A stretch of 6,689 bases of DNA from Quadrisphaera sp. (GTDB lineage: Bacteria > Actinomycetota > Actinomycetes > Actinomycetales > Quadrisphaeraceae): NCBI GenBank assembly GCA_029258695.1, contig JARIBR010000149.1, forward strand, positions 1 through 6,689. Reading direction: 5' to 3'. The translations under genes and the position numbers were made by a program. This document shows, one piece after another, positions 1 to 6,039 of the stretch. Each line of letters begins with the position of its first letter. The first letter of the stretch is position 1. The notes beneath the pieces are model-generated. The model was given only the letters and a program-made list of their open reading frames with translations, was not told the origin of the DNA and searched no databases.

Positions 1-648
1 GATCCCGACGTGGACGACGCCGGTCGGTGGGAGACCGCCGGGCACCTCCCGACGGACGGCGACGACGACCGCGAGGACGAGCCCACGGCCGGGCACGAGG
101 ACGAGCACGAGGGCGCCGCGACGACGAGCGGCGCCGACTGGTGGCGGCCGGCACCCGCGCGGCCGCTCGAGGACGCCGAGCCCTCCGGCGCGGACGACGA
201 CCTGGACGGCGGTGCGCCGGACCGGTCGCCCGTGACCCACGACGTGAACGCGTTCGGCCTGCCCGCCCGTCGCGACCACGACGCTCCCCGGACGGTGGGC
301 CCCTCGTGGGCCGCTCGCGGCGAGGTCCCCGAGGCGGGGTCCCTCGGGACGTGGATCGGGCCCGAGACGCCGGTGGCGCAGCCGCGCGCACCCGCTCCCC
401 CCGAGATCGACGCCTCCGACGAGGCCGACCCGGCCGATGACGACCACGACGGTCCGGCGCAGGAGGCCGCGGCGGCGGACGGCCCGTCCGCCGGGGACCG
501 CGCCGTCAGCGGGCGACGCTCGGGGGCAGCGTCAGCAGCGCGCTCGGGGTCGCCACGGACGCGTGCCGGCCGGCGATCCTCGGTGCCGAGCTGGGACGAG
601 ATCGTCTTCGGCAGCCCCGCCGAGCCCGCCGACGACGGCGAGCGTTGA
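1..648 (+). CDS. sepH: SepH-like septation protein (DUF3071), C-terminal part, 5' end outside window
   Basis: The reading frame is open from base 1 (it begins with Asp-Pro-Asp) to a TGA at 646-648, so the gene enters from the left and about 215 C-terminal residues are visible. SepH is known in Streptomyces and Mycobacterium as a cytoplasmic FtsZ-binding protein that promotes FtsZ assembly; its DUF3071 domain with a helix-turn-helix lies N-terminal and is not in this window. What is visible is a low-complexity, probably disordered tail, rich in Asp, Glu, Ala, Gly and Pro, with acidic runs such as DGDDDREDE and HEDEHEG. It then becomes basic (RTRAGRRSS) and ends with SVPSWDEIVFG plus about 12 residues. 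That ending is the hallmark C-terminus of actinobacterial SepH proteins as I remember them, and is the main basis for the call. The internal GTG at position 10 is not the start. The stop lies 3 nt from the stop of the convergent phosphodiesterase gene, an arrangement that fits the conserved sepH neighbourhood. Confidence 0.8.
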   Translation, partial: DPDVDDAGRWETAGHLPTDGDDDREDEPTAGHEDEHEGAATTSGADWWRPAPARPLEDAEPSGADDDLDGGAPDRSPVTHDVNAFGLPARRDHDAPRTVGPSWAARGEVPEAGSLGTWIGPETPVAQPRAPAPPEIDASDEADPADDDHDGPAQEAAAADGPSAGDRAVSGRRSGAASAARSGSPRTRAGRRSSVPSWDEIVFGSPAEPADDGER

Positions 649-651
649 GCC

Positions 652-1866
652 TCAGAGCGAGCGACCCGCCAGGGTGAGGAGGGGTACGCGCACCTCGGCG
701 TCGGTGAGGGCGCCGTGCATCCCGACCAGGTCGGCCAGCGCCGCCCGCTGCACGCGGGAGTCGTGGACCGACACGGCGCCCCGCGCCGCCACCACCACGT
801 CCCCGATCCGGGGCAGGACGTGCTCGGCGACCGGCCCGAACCACCCGGCCTCGCGGGCCTCGTCGCGCAGGAGCACCTCGAGGTCCTCGCCGAAGCGTCC
901 GCGCCAGGTGGCGGCGACGTCGGCGGCGGCGCCGGGTCGGCAGTACAGCATCGGCGCGCGGGGCTCCCCGCCCGTGAGCTCGACGCCGGCGGCGAGCTCG
1001 GCGTCGTGGGCGAGGTCGGTGCGCGACCCGGCCGGCACGTCAACCATCCCGTGGTCGGCGGTGAGCACCATCAGCGCGTCGGGGGGCAGCCGCGCCGCGA
1101 GGGCGGCGATCGCCGCGTCCACCTCCTCCAGCGCCGCCCCCCACGCGGTGGAGGCCACCCCGGACACGTGCCCGGCCTTGTCCACGTCCCCCCAGTAGAG
1201 GTAGACGAGCGAGCGGGGGCTGGCGCTCAGCGCGTCCAGGGCCGCCTCCACGCGGTCGCCGAGGCTGCGGGCCGCCCGGTAGCGCCCGCCCCGCAGAGCC
1301 GCCTCGGTGAGCCCCGAGCCGTCGAAGTGCGCGGGGCCGACGCGGGTGACGTCCACGCCGTCCGCGGCGACCTGGGTGAACACCGGCGGGTGCGGCTGCC
1401 AGGTGCGGGGGTCCGGGCCGCCCTCCCACGAGAGCTCGTTGAGGAGGGCGCCGCTGGCCGGGACCCTCACCTGGTAGCCGGTCATGCCGTGGGCGCCGGG
1501 GAGCAGGCCGGTCCCCAGGCTCGCCAGCGACGTCGCCGTGGTCGAGGGGTAGCTGACGTCCAGCACGGACGACGCGGACGCCAGTCCGGCCACCGGAGCG
1601 CCGGTCAGCAGGGAGCGCAGCGTCGGGGCGTGGCCGCTGCGGGCGCGCAGCAGCTGCTCACCGAGGCCGTCCACGAGCACCTCGAGCACCCGGGGCGCTG
1701 GAGGCAGGCGCAGGGCGGCCAGCGCGTCGGCCCGGTCGCCGGCCCCCGCGACGGGGGCCCCCAGCGCGCCGGCCACGGCGGGCAGGACGTCCGCGAGCGT
1801 TCCCACGGCAGCCGGTGAGGCCGCCGACGGGGTCGTCGCCGAGGCGGCGCAGGTGGCGGCGCTCAC
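652..1866 (-). CDS. Alkaline phosphatase-superfamily protein, type I phosphodiesterase/nucleotide pyrophosphatase family
   Basis: A 404-residue protein of the phosphodiesterase/nucleotide pyrophosphatase branch (PF01663) of the alkaline phosphatase superfamily: binuclear-metal enzymes that cleave phosphodiester or pyrophosphate bonds through a Thr/Ser nucleophile. The full catalytic set is visible: Asp66 in LVDGLG; Thr110 in YPSTTATS, aligned with the nucleophile of NPP enzymes; His126 in GAHGMTGY; Asp229 and His233 in YWGDVDKAGH; Asp271-His272 in LTADHGM; His384 in VGMHGAL. Length is normal for the bacterial family. No signal peptide or membrane segment is seen, so it is probably cytoplasmic; the substrate cannot be read from sequence. 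The GTG start at 1866 overlaps the TGA of the DUF5998 gene (GTGA). One GAGG lies 10 nt upstream and a GAGGA abuts the start, which supports translational coupling. A GTG at residue 22 is an alternative start. The stop is 3 nt from the convergent sepH stop. Family certain; biological role unknown. Confidence 0.88.
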   Translation of the reverse strand: MSAATCAASATTPSAASPAAVGTLADVLPAVAGALGAPVAGAGDRADALAALRLPPAPRVLEVLVDGLGEQLLRARSGHAPTLRSLLTGAPVAGLASASSVLDVSYPSTTATSLASLGTGLLPGAHGMTGYQVRVPASGALLNELSWEGGPDPRTWQPHPPVFTQVAADGVDVTRVGPAHFDGSGLTEAALRGGRYRAARSLGDRVEAALDALSASPRSLVYLYWGDVDKAGHVSGVASTAWGAALEEVDAAIAALAARLPPDALMVLTADHGMVDVPAGSRTDLAHDAELAAGVELTGGEPRAPMLYCRPGAAADVAATWRGRFGEDLEVLLRDEAREAGWFGPVAEHVLPRIGDVVVAARGAVSVHDSRVQRAALADLVGMHGALTDAEVRVPLLTLAGRSL

Positions 1867-2672
1867 TCCTCGCCGGCCTCGACCGTGCCCGCTGGCTCCT
1901 CGCCGCGCACCCCGCGGACCACCGCTGCGCCACCGGCCCCGCCGACCAGGGGGCGCGAGACCTCGGTGAGGCTGCGGGCGAAGCGCACCGCGGCGCGCAC
2001 CGCGTCAGCCCCCTCCGCGTCGGCGGAGACGCGCAGCGAGACGTCCTCGCCGGCGACGGTGCCCGTGTAGCCGTGGTCGGCCTCGCAGTCGGGGTCCGCG
2101 CACGCGGCCGGCTCGAGGTCGACGCGGCGCAACGTCCCCCAGGACAGGCCCAGGACCAGCTCCGCGGGAGCCTGGCCGCTGCGGTAGCGCGCAGGGTCGA
2201 CCACGCGGTGGGAGACGACCACGGATCCCACCTGGTGCAGGGGCACGGACTCGACGCTGGACGCCGCGACGGGCGGTGCGCTGGCGCTCGGCCTCGGGAC
2301 GCCGACCTCCACGACGGCGTCGCCGTGGTGGTCGTCGACGTGGGCGACGAGCAGGCGCGTGGGGGTGATCACCATCACGGTGACGTGCCGTCGGACCTCG
2401 TCGGTGTCGAAGGTCGTCTCGAGGTGGACGAAGTGGTCCAGGACGACCTCGTCGGCGAGCGAGAGGGAGACCACGTCGGTGACCAGCGCCGGGTAGTAGC
2501 CGCCCCGCTCGATCTCGCGGACGAGCTCGGCGGGCAGCACGCCGGGGGCGGGACGCTGGCGCTCCGGGCCCGGTGAGCCGCCCGCACCCCCGGTGCGGCC
2601 CCGGCGGACCCTCCCGACGCGCGACGGCTGGCTGGGACGGGCCTCTGGGCTCTCACGCATGCGCGTCATCAT
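1863..2672 (-). CDS. DUF5998 family protein, function unknown
   Basis: A 269-residue soluble protein recognised as DUF5998, an actinobacterial family without an assigned biochemical function. Conserved stretches include LPAELVREIERGGYYP (46-61), ETTFDTDEVRRHVTV (85-99), the ESVPLHQVGSVVVS strand region (141-154), and LEPAACADPDCEADHGYTG (186-204), followed by a C-terminal helix with DAVRAAVRFARSL (223-235). Residues 1-44 are basic, Gly/Pro-rich and probably disordered. The strand pattern VMVITPTRLLVAH, then SVPLHQVGSVVV, then a final amphipathic helix resembles bacterial PH-like domains; this is inference. Cys191, Cys196 and His200 form a C-x4-C-x3-H loop. The start is uncertain: ATG at 2672, ATG at 2669 and ATG at 2660 are all in frame, with a G-run just upstream that suits 2669 or 2660 as well as or better than 2672. 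The stop overlaps the phosphodiesterase start by 4 nt, so the two are one operon. No transmembrane segment is seen. Confidence 0.85.
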   Translation of the reverse strand: MMTRMRESPEARPSQPSRVGRVRRGRTGGAGGSPGPERQRPAPGVLPAELVREIERGGYYPALVTDVVSLSLADEVVLDHFVHLETTFDTDEVRRHVTVMVITPTRLLVAHVDDHHGDAVVEVGVPRPSASAPPVAASSVESVPLHQVGSVVVSHRVVDPARYRSGQAPAELVLGLSWGTLRRVDLEPAACADPDCEADHGYTGTVAGEDVSLRVSADAEGADAVRAAVRFARSLTEVSRPLVGGAGGAAVVRGVRGEEPAGTVEAGEE

Positions 2673-2784
2673 CCCCCACGGGGCGCCCGCCGTGGTGGCG
2701 CCGGCGCCGGGGCGGCGGCGGCGTGCTGCTGCGGGCGGGCTCGACGGCGGCCCGGTGCGGGCTCGACAGGGGCTCAGCGTGGGC
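2673..2784 (-). promoter_or_regulatory. Intergenic region between pat and the DUF5998 gene, with phased and inverted repeats
   Basis: These 112 nt are almost pure G/C with no TAnnnT-type -10 box that I can find on the minus strand, so no promoter can be named. The region contains phased GGGCTC repeats at the pat end, a 5-bp hairpin GCCCG-GTG-CGGGC (2750-2762) that could be a weak terminator for pat, a 12-bp palindrome at 2697-2708, and an inverted repeat just before the DUF5998 start. Whether the DUF5998 gene has its own promoter or is read through from pat is open. Confidence 0.4.
2676..2695 (-). repeat. Inverted repeat next to the DUF5998 start
   Basis: Arms CCACGG (2676-2681) and CCGTGG (2690-2695) are perfect 6-bp complements with an 8-nt loop. 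In the minus-strand transcript the 3' arm merges into the G-run directly before the first ATG (2672), so the hairpin would cover the only purine-rich stretch available as a ribosome binding site. Next to it lies the 12-bp perfect palindrome GGCGCCGGCGCC (2697-2708). GC-rich DNA makes such pairings common, so function is not established. Confidence 0.35.
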
Positions 2785-2790
2785 TCAGCG
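2735..2790. repeat. GGGCTC hexamers in 11-bp phase
   Basis: On the plus strand GGGCTC begins at 2737, 2759, 2770 and 2781, that is at steps of 22, 11 and 11 bp. The first two copies are part of an identical 11-mer GCGGGCTCGAC (2735-2745 and 2757-2767); the last two share GGGCTCAGCG (2770-2779 and 2781-2790). The last copy contains the pat stop codon, so the array overlaps the 3' end of pat. One-turn spacing places every copy on the same face of the DNA. It lies 65-115 bp upstream of the DUF5998 start. It could be an operator array or a chance result of extreme GC bias. Confidence 0.5.
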
Positions 2791-5289
2791 CGGGACGGTG
2801 CGCAGATCGAGCCGGGCCTCGCTGGGGGGCGGGGCCACCTCGACGCGCGCGCCGAGCACCCGCGTGCCGCCCGGGCCGACCACGACGGGCTCGAGGACCG
2901 CGCTGGCGCACTCGGGCAGGTCGTGGGCCATCACCGCCAGCCGCGCGAGGAGGTCCTCCAGGCTGTCGACGTCGACGGGCTCCGCCCCCCCGTAGCCGAA
3001 GAAGCGCGGGGACGAGCGCAGCGAGCGCACGAGGTCCCCGACGTCGGCGCCGCTGAGCGGGGGCACCGCGTGCACGACGTCGCCCAGGAGCTCCGAGGCC
3101 TCCCCCGCCGCCGCGAGGCTGACCACCGGGCCGCACAGCGGGTCCTCGGTGCTGGAGAGCACGAGCGCGACGCCGGGCGGGCCGGGGTCGCCGCCCTGGC
3201 CGACGCCCCCGTCGACGTCACCCGCGTCCTCCTCGACGTCGATCCCGTAGCAGGCCAGCAGGGCGCCGCGCTCGCTCGCCCCGAGGACCCGGCGCCCTCC
3301 CGGGGCCGACGCCAGCAGGTCGTCCACGAGCCGCCGCGCCCGCCGACGGTCCGTCCCCGCCGGCGCCGCAGGGGCCGCGGCCGGACGCGCGCGCCACCGG
3401 GCGTGCCCCACGGCGGCGGCCAGCGCCGCCACCGCGTCCTCCGGTGTCGGGTAGGCCGGGAGCGCGCGCACCCCGGGCAGGCTCCCCTCACCGCCGCCGA
3501 CCACCCCGGGGGCGCCCAGCAGGCAGGCGGCCACCGGCTTGGACCGGGCGTCGGCCGCCGACGCGACCACCCGCTCGACGGGGACGTCGGCGTTGGCCAG
3601 CGGCGGCACGAAGCAGGCGAGCACGAGGTCGACGCCGTCGTCGTCGAGGGCCCCGCCGATCACCGCGGTCATCTCCTCCGCGCCCGCCTCCGCGGCCACC
3701 GTCGCCACCCCGGCCACCTCCAGGCCCCAGCCGAGCGCGGCCTGGCGGGCGAGCACCGCCAGGGCCTCGGAGTTGCCCACGACCGCCAGCCGCGGCCCGG
3801 CGGGCAGCGGCTGGTGGGCGAGCAGCGCCGCGACGTCGAACAGCTGGTGGAGGGTGTCCACGCGGATGACGCCGGCCTGGCGCAGCATCGCCGCGAACGC
3901 CTCCGGGGGCGCGCTGGACGCTGCGGCGTCCTGGCCGGCCGGGACCGCCCAGGGGCTCGTCGGGGGCTTGACGACCACGACGGGCTTGTCCGGGGAGAGC
4001 GCGCGGGCCAGACGGGAGAACTTGCGGGGGTTGCCGAGCGACTCGAGGTACATGCCGACCACCGACGTCGCCGGGTCGGTGGCCCAGTACTGCAGGGCGT
4101 CGTTGGTGGAGACGTCCGCGCGGTTCCCCGCCGAGAGGAACGTCGAGACCCCCAGGCGACGGCGGCGGGCGGCGTCGAGCACCGCCACCCCCAGCGCCCC
4201 CGACTGGCTGAACAGCCCCACGGGACCCGGACCGGGGCTGCGCGGGGACAGCGAGGCGTTCAGGCGCAGCGCCGGGTCGGTGTTGAGGACCCCGAAGCTG
4301 CTGGGCCCGAGCACCCTCATCCCGCCGGCGCGCGCGGTGGCGACGATCTCGCGCTGGGCCCTGGCGCCGTCCTCGTCCACCTCGGCGAAGCCTCCCGAGA
4401 CCAGCAGCAGGGCCCGGACGCCGAGGCCCGTGCACTGCGCGACGACGTGGGGCACCGCGTCGGCGGGCACCGCGAGGACGACGAGGTCCGGCGTGGTGGG
4501 GACGTCGGCGAGCGTGGCCGCGGCGAGCAGCCCGCCCACGCGCCGCGCGTCGGGGTGGACCACCGAGACGTCCCCGGCGAAGCCGGCGTCGAGCAGGTGG
4601 CGCAGGATCGCCGAGCCGACGCCCTGCCCGGCCCGGTCGGCTCCCACCACGGCGATCGAGCGGGGGGCGAGCAGCGCCCGCAGGCTCGCGGCCTCCGCGC
4701 TGACCTCCCGGCCCCGGGTGGCCGCGAGCGAGGCCCTGGTGTCGCGCAGGTCCACCTCGAGGGTGACGATGCCGTCCTCGCTGAGGGAGGTCACCGCGTA
4801 CCCGGCGGCGGCGAAGACGTCGAGCATCTGCTGGTTCTGCTCCAGCAGGTGGGCCCGGAAGGTGGTGATGTCGCTGTCGTCGGCGGCGGCGGCCAGGTGG
4901 GCCAGCAGCACCGAGCCGACACCCCGCCCCTGGTGGGCGTCGGCGACGTTGAAGGCGACCTCCGCGAGCCCCACGCCCAGCCGCTCGTAGCGGCCCACGC
5001 CGATGATGACGCCCCCCACCTCCACGACCAGGGCGACGCGCTCCCGGTGGTCCACGGTGGTGAAGCGCTGGAGGTCGACCGCCGAGAGGCGCGGCAGGTC
5101 CGCGAAGAAGCGCAGGTACGTCGAGCGGCGGGACTGCCCCACGTGGAAGCGCTGCAGCGCGTCCGCGTCAGCGGGCGTGATGGGTCGCAGGTGCGCGGAG
5201 CCCCCGTCGCGCAGGGCAACGTCGGCCTCCCAGCGCGCCGCGCGCGCCGGCAGGACACGTACCCCTCCCTGCTCGCTCACGCTCTGCAC
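2785..5289 (-). CDS. pat: Pat-type protein lysine acetyltransferase: N-terminal GNAT fused to degenerate NDP-forming acyl-CoA synthetase
   Basis: 834 residues from GTG 5289. Residues 34-182 are a GNAT acetyl-CoA-dependent transferase: LRPITPADADAL, FFADLPRLSAVDLQRFT, Glu110 in AEVAF (likely general base) and the pyrophosphate loop QGRGVG (120-125). Residues 204-332 are a CoA-binding Rossmann domain (LLAPRSIAVVGAD). Residues 357-494 are a succinyl-CoA-ligase-like domain (FSQSGALGVAVLD at 360-372), 496-627 a second ligase subdomain, and 652-819 an ATP-grasp remnant. Pat enzymes acetylate lysines of AMP-forming acyl-CoA synthetases; the GNAT-first order recalls Streptomyces lividans PatA and reverses Salmonella Pat. 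No cyclic-nucleotide domain as in mycobacterial Pat is present. The ligase phosphohistidine is missing (AAASSAPPE at 455-462) and the ATP-grasp lacks its lysine-bearing N-terminal half. The frame is open to ATG 5373, but the sequence there is not family-like and would overlap the divergent gene. GTG 5289 has AGGG 5 nt upstream; GTG 5280 is an alternative. Confidence 0.85.
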   Translation of the reverse strand: MQSVSEQGGVRVLPARAARWEADVALRDGGSAHLRPITPADADALQRFHVGQSRRSTYLRFFADLPRLSAVDLQRFTTVDHRERVALVVEVGGVIIGVGRYERLGVGLAEVAFNVADAHQGRGVGSVLLAHLAAAADDSDITTFRAHLLEQNQQMLDVFAAAGYAVTSLSEDGIVTLEVDLRDTRASLAATRGREVSAEAASLRALLAPRSIAVVGADRAGQGVGSAILRHLLDAGFAGDVSVVHPDARRVGGLLAAATLADVPTTPDLVVLAVPADAVPHVVAQCTGLGVRALLLVSGGFAEVDEDGARAQREIVATARAGGMRVLGPSSFGVLNTDPALRLNASLSPRSPGPGPVGLFSQSGALGVAVLDAARRRRLGVSTFLSAGNRADVSTNDALQYWATDPATSVVGMYLESLGNPRKFSRLARALSPDKPVVVVKPPTSPWAVPAGQDAAASSAPPEAFAAMLRQAGVIRVDTLHQLFDVAALLAHQPLPAGPRLAVVGNSEALAVLARQAALGWGLEVAGVATVAAEAGAEEMTAVIGGALDDDGVDLVLACFVPPLANADVPVERVVASAADARSKPVAACLLGAPGVVGGGEGSLPGVRALPAYPTPEDAVAALAAAVGHARWRARPAAAPAAPAGTDRRRARRLVDDLLASAPGGRRVLGASERGALLACYGIDVEEDAGDVDGGVGQGGDPGPPGVALVLSSTEDPLCGPVVSLAAAGEASELLGDVVHAVPPLSGADVGDLVRSLRSSPRFFGYGGAEPVDVDSLEDLLARLAVMAHDLPECASAVLEPVVVGPGGTRVLGARVEVAPPPSEARLDLRTVPR

Positions 5290-5313
5290 GGTAGCCCTGG
5301 CAGCCTCGCGTGC
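5290..5313. promoter_or_regulatory. 24-nt divergent intergenic region, pat / nitroreductase
   Basis: Only 24 nt separate the two proposed GTG starts. No convincing -35/-10 pair fits inside, so each promoter must overlap the opposite gene or the transcripts are leaderless, which is common in actinobacteria. The arms GCACG (5286-5290) and CGTGC (5309-5313) form a short inverted repeat that spans the gap and touches both start codons; with 5-bp arms this may be chance. A weak minus-strand TAGGAC box lies near 5355-5360 inside the nitroreductase gene. Confidence 0.4.
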
Positions 5314-5979
5314 GTGGAGCTCAGCGCCGTCGTGGCGGCCCGATCGATGACCCGGTCCTACGACCCCTCCCACGAGGTCGACGACGAGGCGCTGCTCAGC
5401 CTGCTGGGCGCCGCCGCGCGGGCCCCCAGCGCGGGGATGACCCAGGGCTGGGACCTCGTGGTCCTGCGCTCACCTCGCGACCGGGAGGGGTTCTGGCACG
5501 CAGCGGGTGCGCCGGCCCCCGGCGAGGACGACCGCTGGACGGCAGGGATGCGCACCGCGCCGGCGCTCCTCGTCGTGGTCGCCGACCCCGACGCCTACGC
5601 GCGCCGCTACGCCGCCCCGGACAAGGCGCGCGCCGCGGGCGAGGCGGCGGCCTCTGCAGCCGAGCCCTCGCCGTGGTGGGACGTCGACGCGTCGATGGCG
5701 AGCATGCTCGTGCTGCTCGCCGCCACCGACGCGGGGCTGGGCGCCTGCTTCTTCGGCGTCCCGCCCGCCGCCCGCGCCGGCGTCCTCGCCAGCCTCGGCG
5801 TGCCCCCCGGGCGCCGCCTCGTGGGGGTGATCAGCGTGGGCGTCCCCGCGCCGCACCCCCGCGGGGGGCTCGACCCGAGCGCGCCGCCCTCACCGCACCG
5901 CCCGAGGCGCCGCACGGCGACGCAGGTCGCGCACGAGGGCCGGTGGGGCTCCCCGGTCCAGGTCTCCGGCGACCGCTGA
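5314..5979 (+). CDS. Nitroreductase-family flavoprotein
   Basis: A 221-residue protein of the FMN-dependent nitroreductase fold (PF00881): homodimeric flavoenzymes that transfer electrons from NAD(P)H to nitro compounds, quinones or other acceptors, or do related flavin chemistry. Visible signatures: RSMTRSYD (10-17), the FMN-phosphate-binding arginine segment; APSAGMTQGWDLVVL (37-51), the classic second motif; PALLVVVADP (83-92), a core strand; and DASMASMLVLLAATDAGLGACFFG (124-147), the helix and loop around the flavin. About 200-220 residues is normal. The GTG at 5314 is chosen because it restores the first helix (VELSAVVAAR) before the arginine motif; ATG 5347 would cut into it. The ribosome binding site is weak. 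The same frame is open far upstream, but that is antisense shadow of pat. The tail (186-221) is Pro/Arg-rich and resembles the ends of F420/FMN relatives only loosely. Substrate unknown. It is divergently arranged with pat, so shared regulation is possible. Confidence 0.85.
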   Translation: MELSAVVAARSMTRSYDPSHEVDDEALLSLLGAAARAPSAGMTQGWDLVVLRSPRDREGFWHAAGAPAPGEDDRWTAGMRTAPALLVVVADPDAYARRYAAPDKARAAGEAAASAAEPSPWWDVDASMASMLVLLAATDAGLGACFFGVPPAARAGVLASLGVPPGRRLVGVISVGVPAPHPRGGLDPSAPPSPHRPRRRTATQVAHEGRWGSPVQVSGDR

Positions 5980-6039
5980 GGGACGACCCCGGCTCTGCGC
6001 CCGCAGGCCGGGCGGGCGGCAGGCGTCAGGCGGCGCACG
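5980..6039. other. Convergent intergenic region
   Basis: Sixty nt between the nitroreductase stop and the stop of the membrane-protein gene. It contains one strong GC-rich hairpin, listed separately, and nothing else recognisable. Confidence 0.6.
5988..6012. terminator. Bidirectional terminator-like hairpin
   Basis: CCCGGC (5988-5993) pairs with GCCGGG (6007-6012) and CTGC (5995-5998) pairs with GCAG (6003-6006), giving a 10-bp stem with one bulged T (5994) and a GCCC loop. It begins 9 nt after the nitroreductase stop and lies about 30 nt after the stop of the opposing gene. There is no U-tract on either side, as is frequent for actinobacterial hairpin terminators. Placement between convergent genes supports a shared terminator. 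Confidence 0.6.

Noticed and set aside
27..1198. Plus-strand frames at 27-440 and 437-1198
   Set aside because: Arg/Pro-rich low-complexity shadows of sepH and the phosphodiesterase gene; the opposite-strand or alternative frame has complete catalytic motifs.
2709..2724. GGC triplet run as a microsatellite or G-quadruplex
   Set aside because: Only GG tracts and few units; expected by chance in sequence this GC-rich.
4791..5258. Minus-strand frame starting GTG 5258 with a good GGAGGGG upstream
   Set aside because: It is out of frame with pat inside its GNAT domain, and the product is Ser/Pro/Arg-rich with no family features. The purine run is probably coincidental.
2593..5313. Very long plus-strand open frame running antisense through pat and into the nitroreductase
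   Set aside because: It is stop-free because of GC-biased codon positions in pat. The translation is Arg/Gly/His/Gln-rich without family motifs until about 5314, where the real nitroreductase begins in the same frame.
5290..5373. Longer Pat N-terminus from ATG 5373
   Set aside because: The extra 28 residues are not family-like and would overlap the nitroreductase start region; GTG 5289 or 5280 is preferred.
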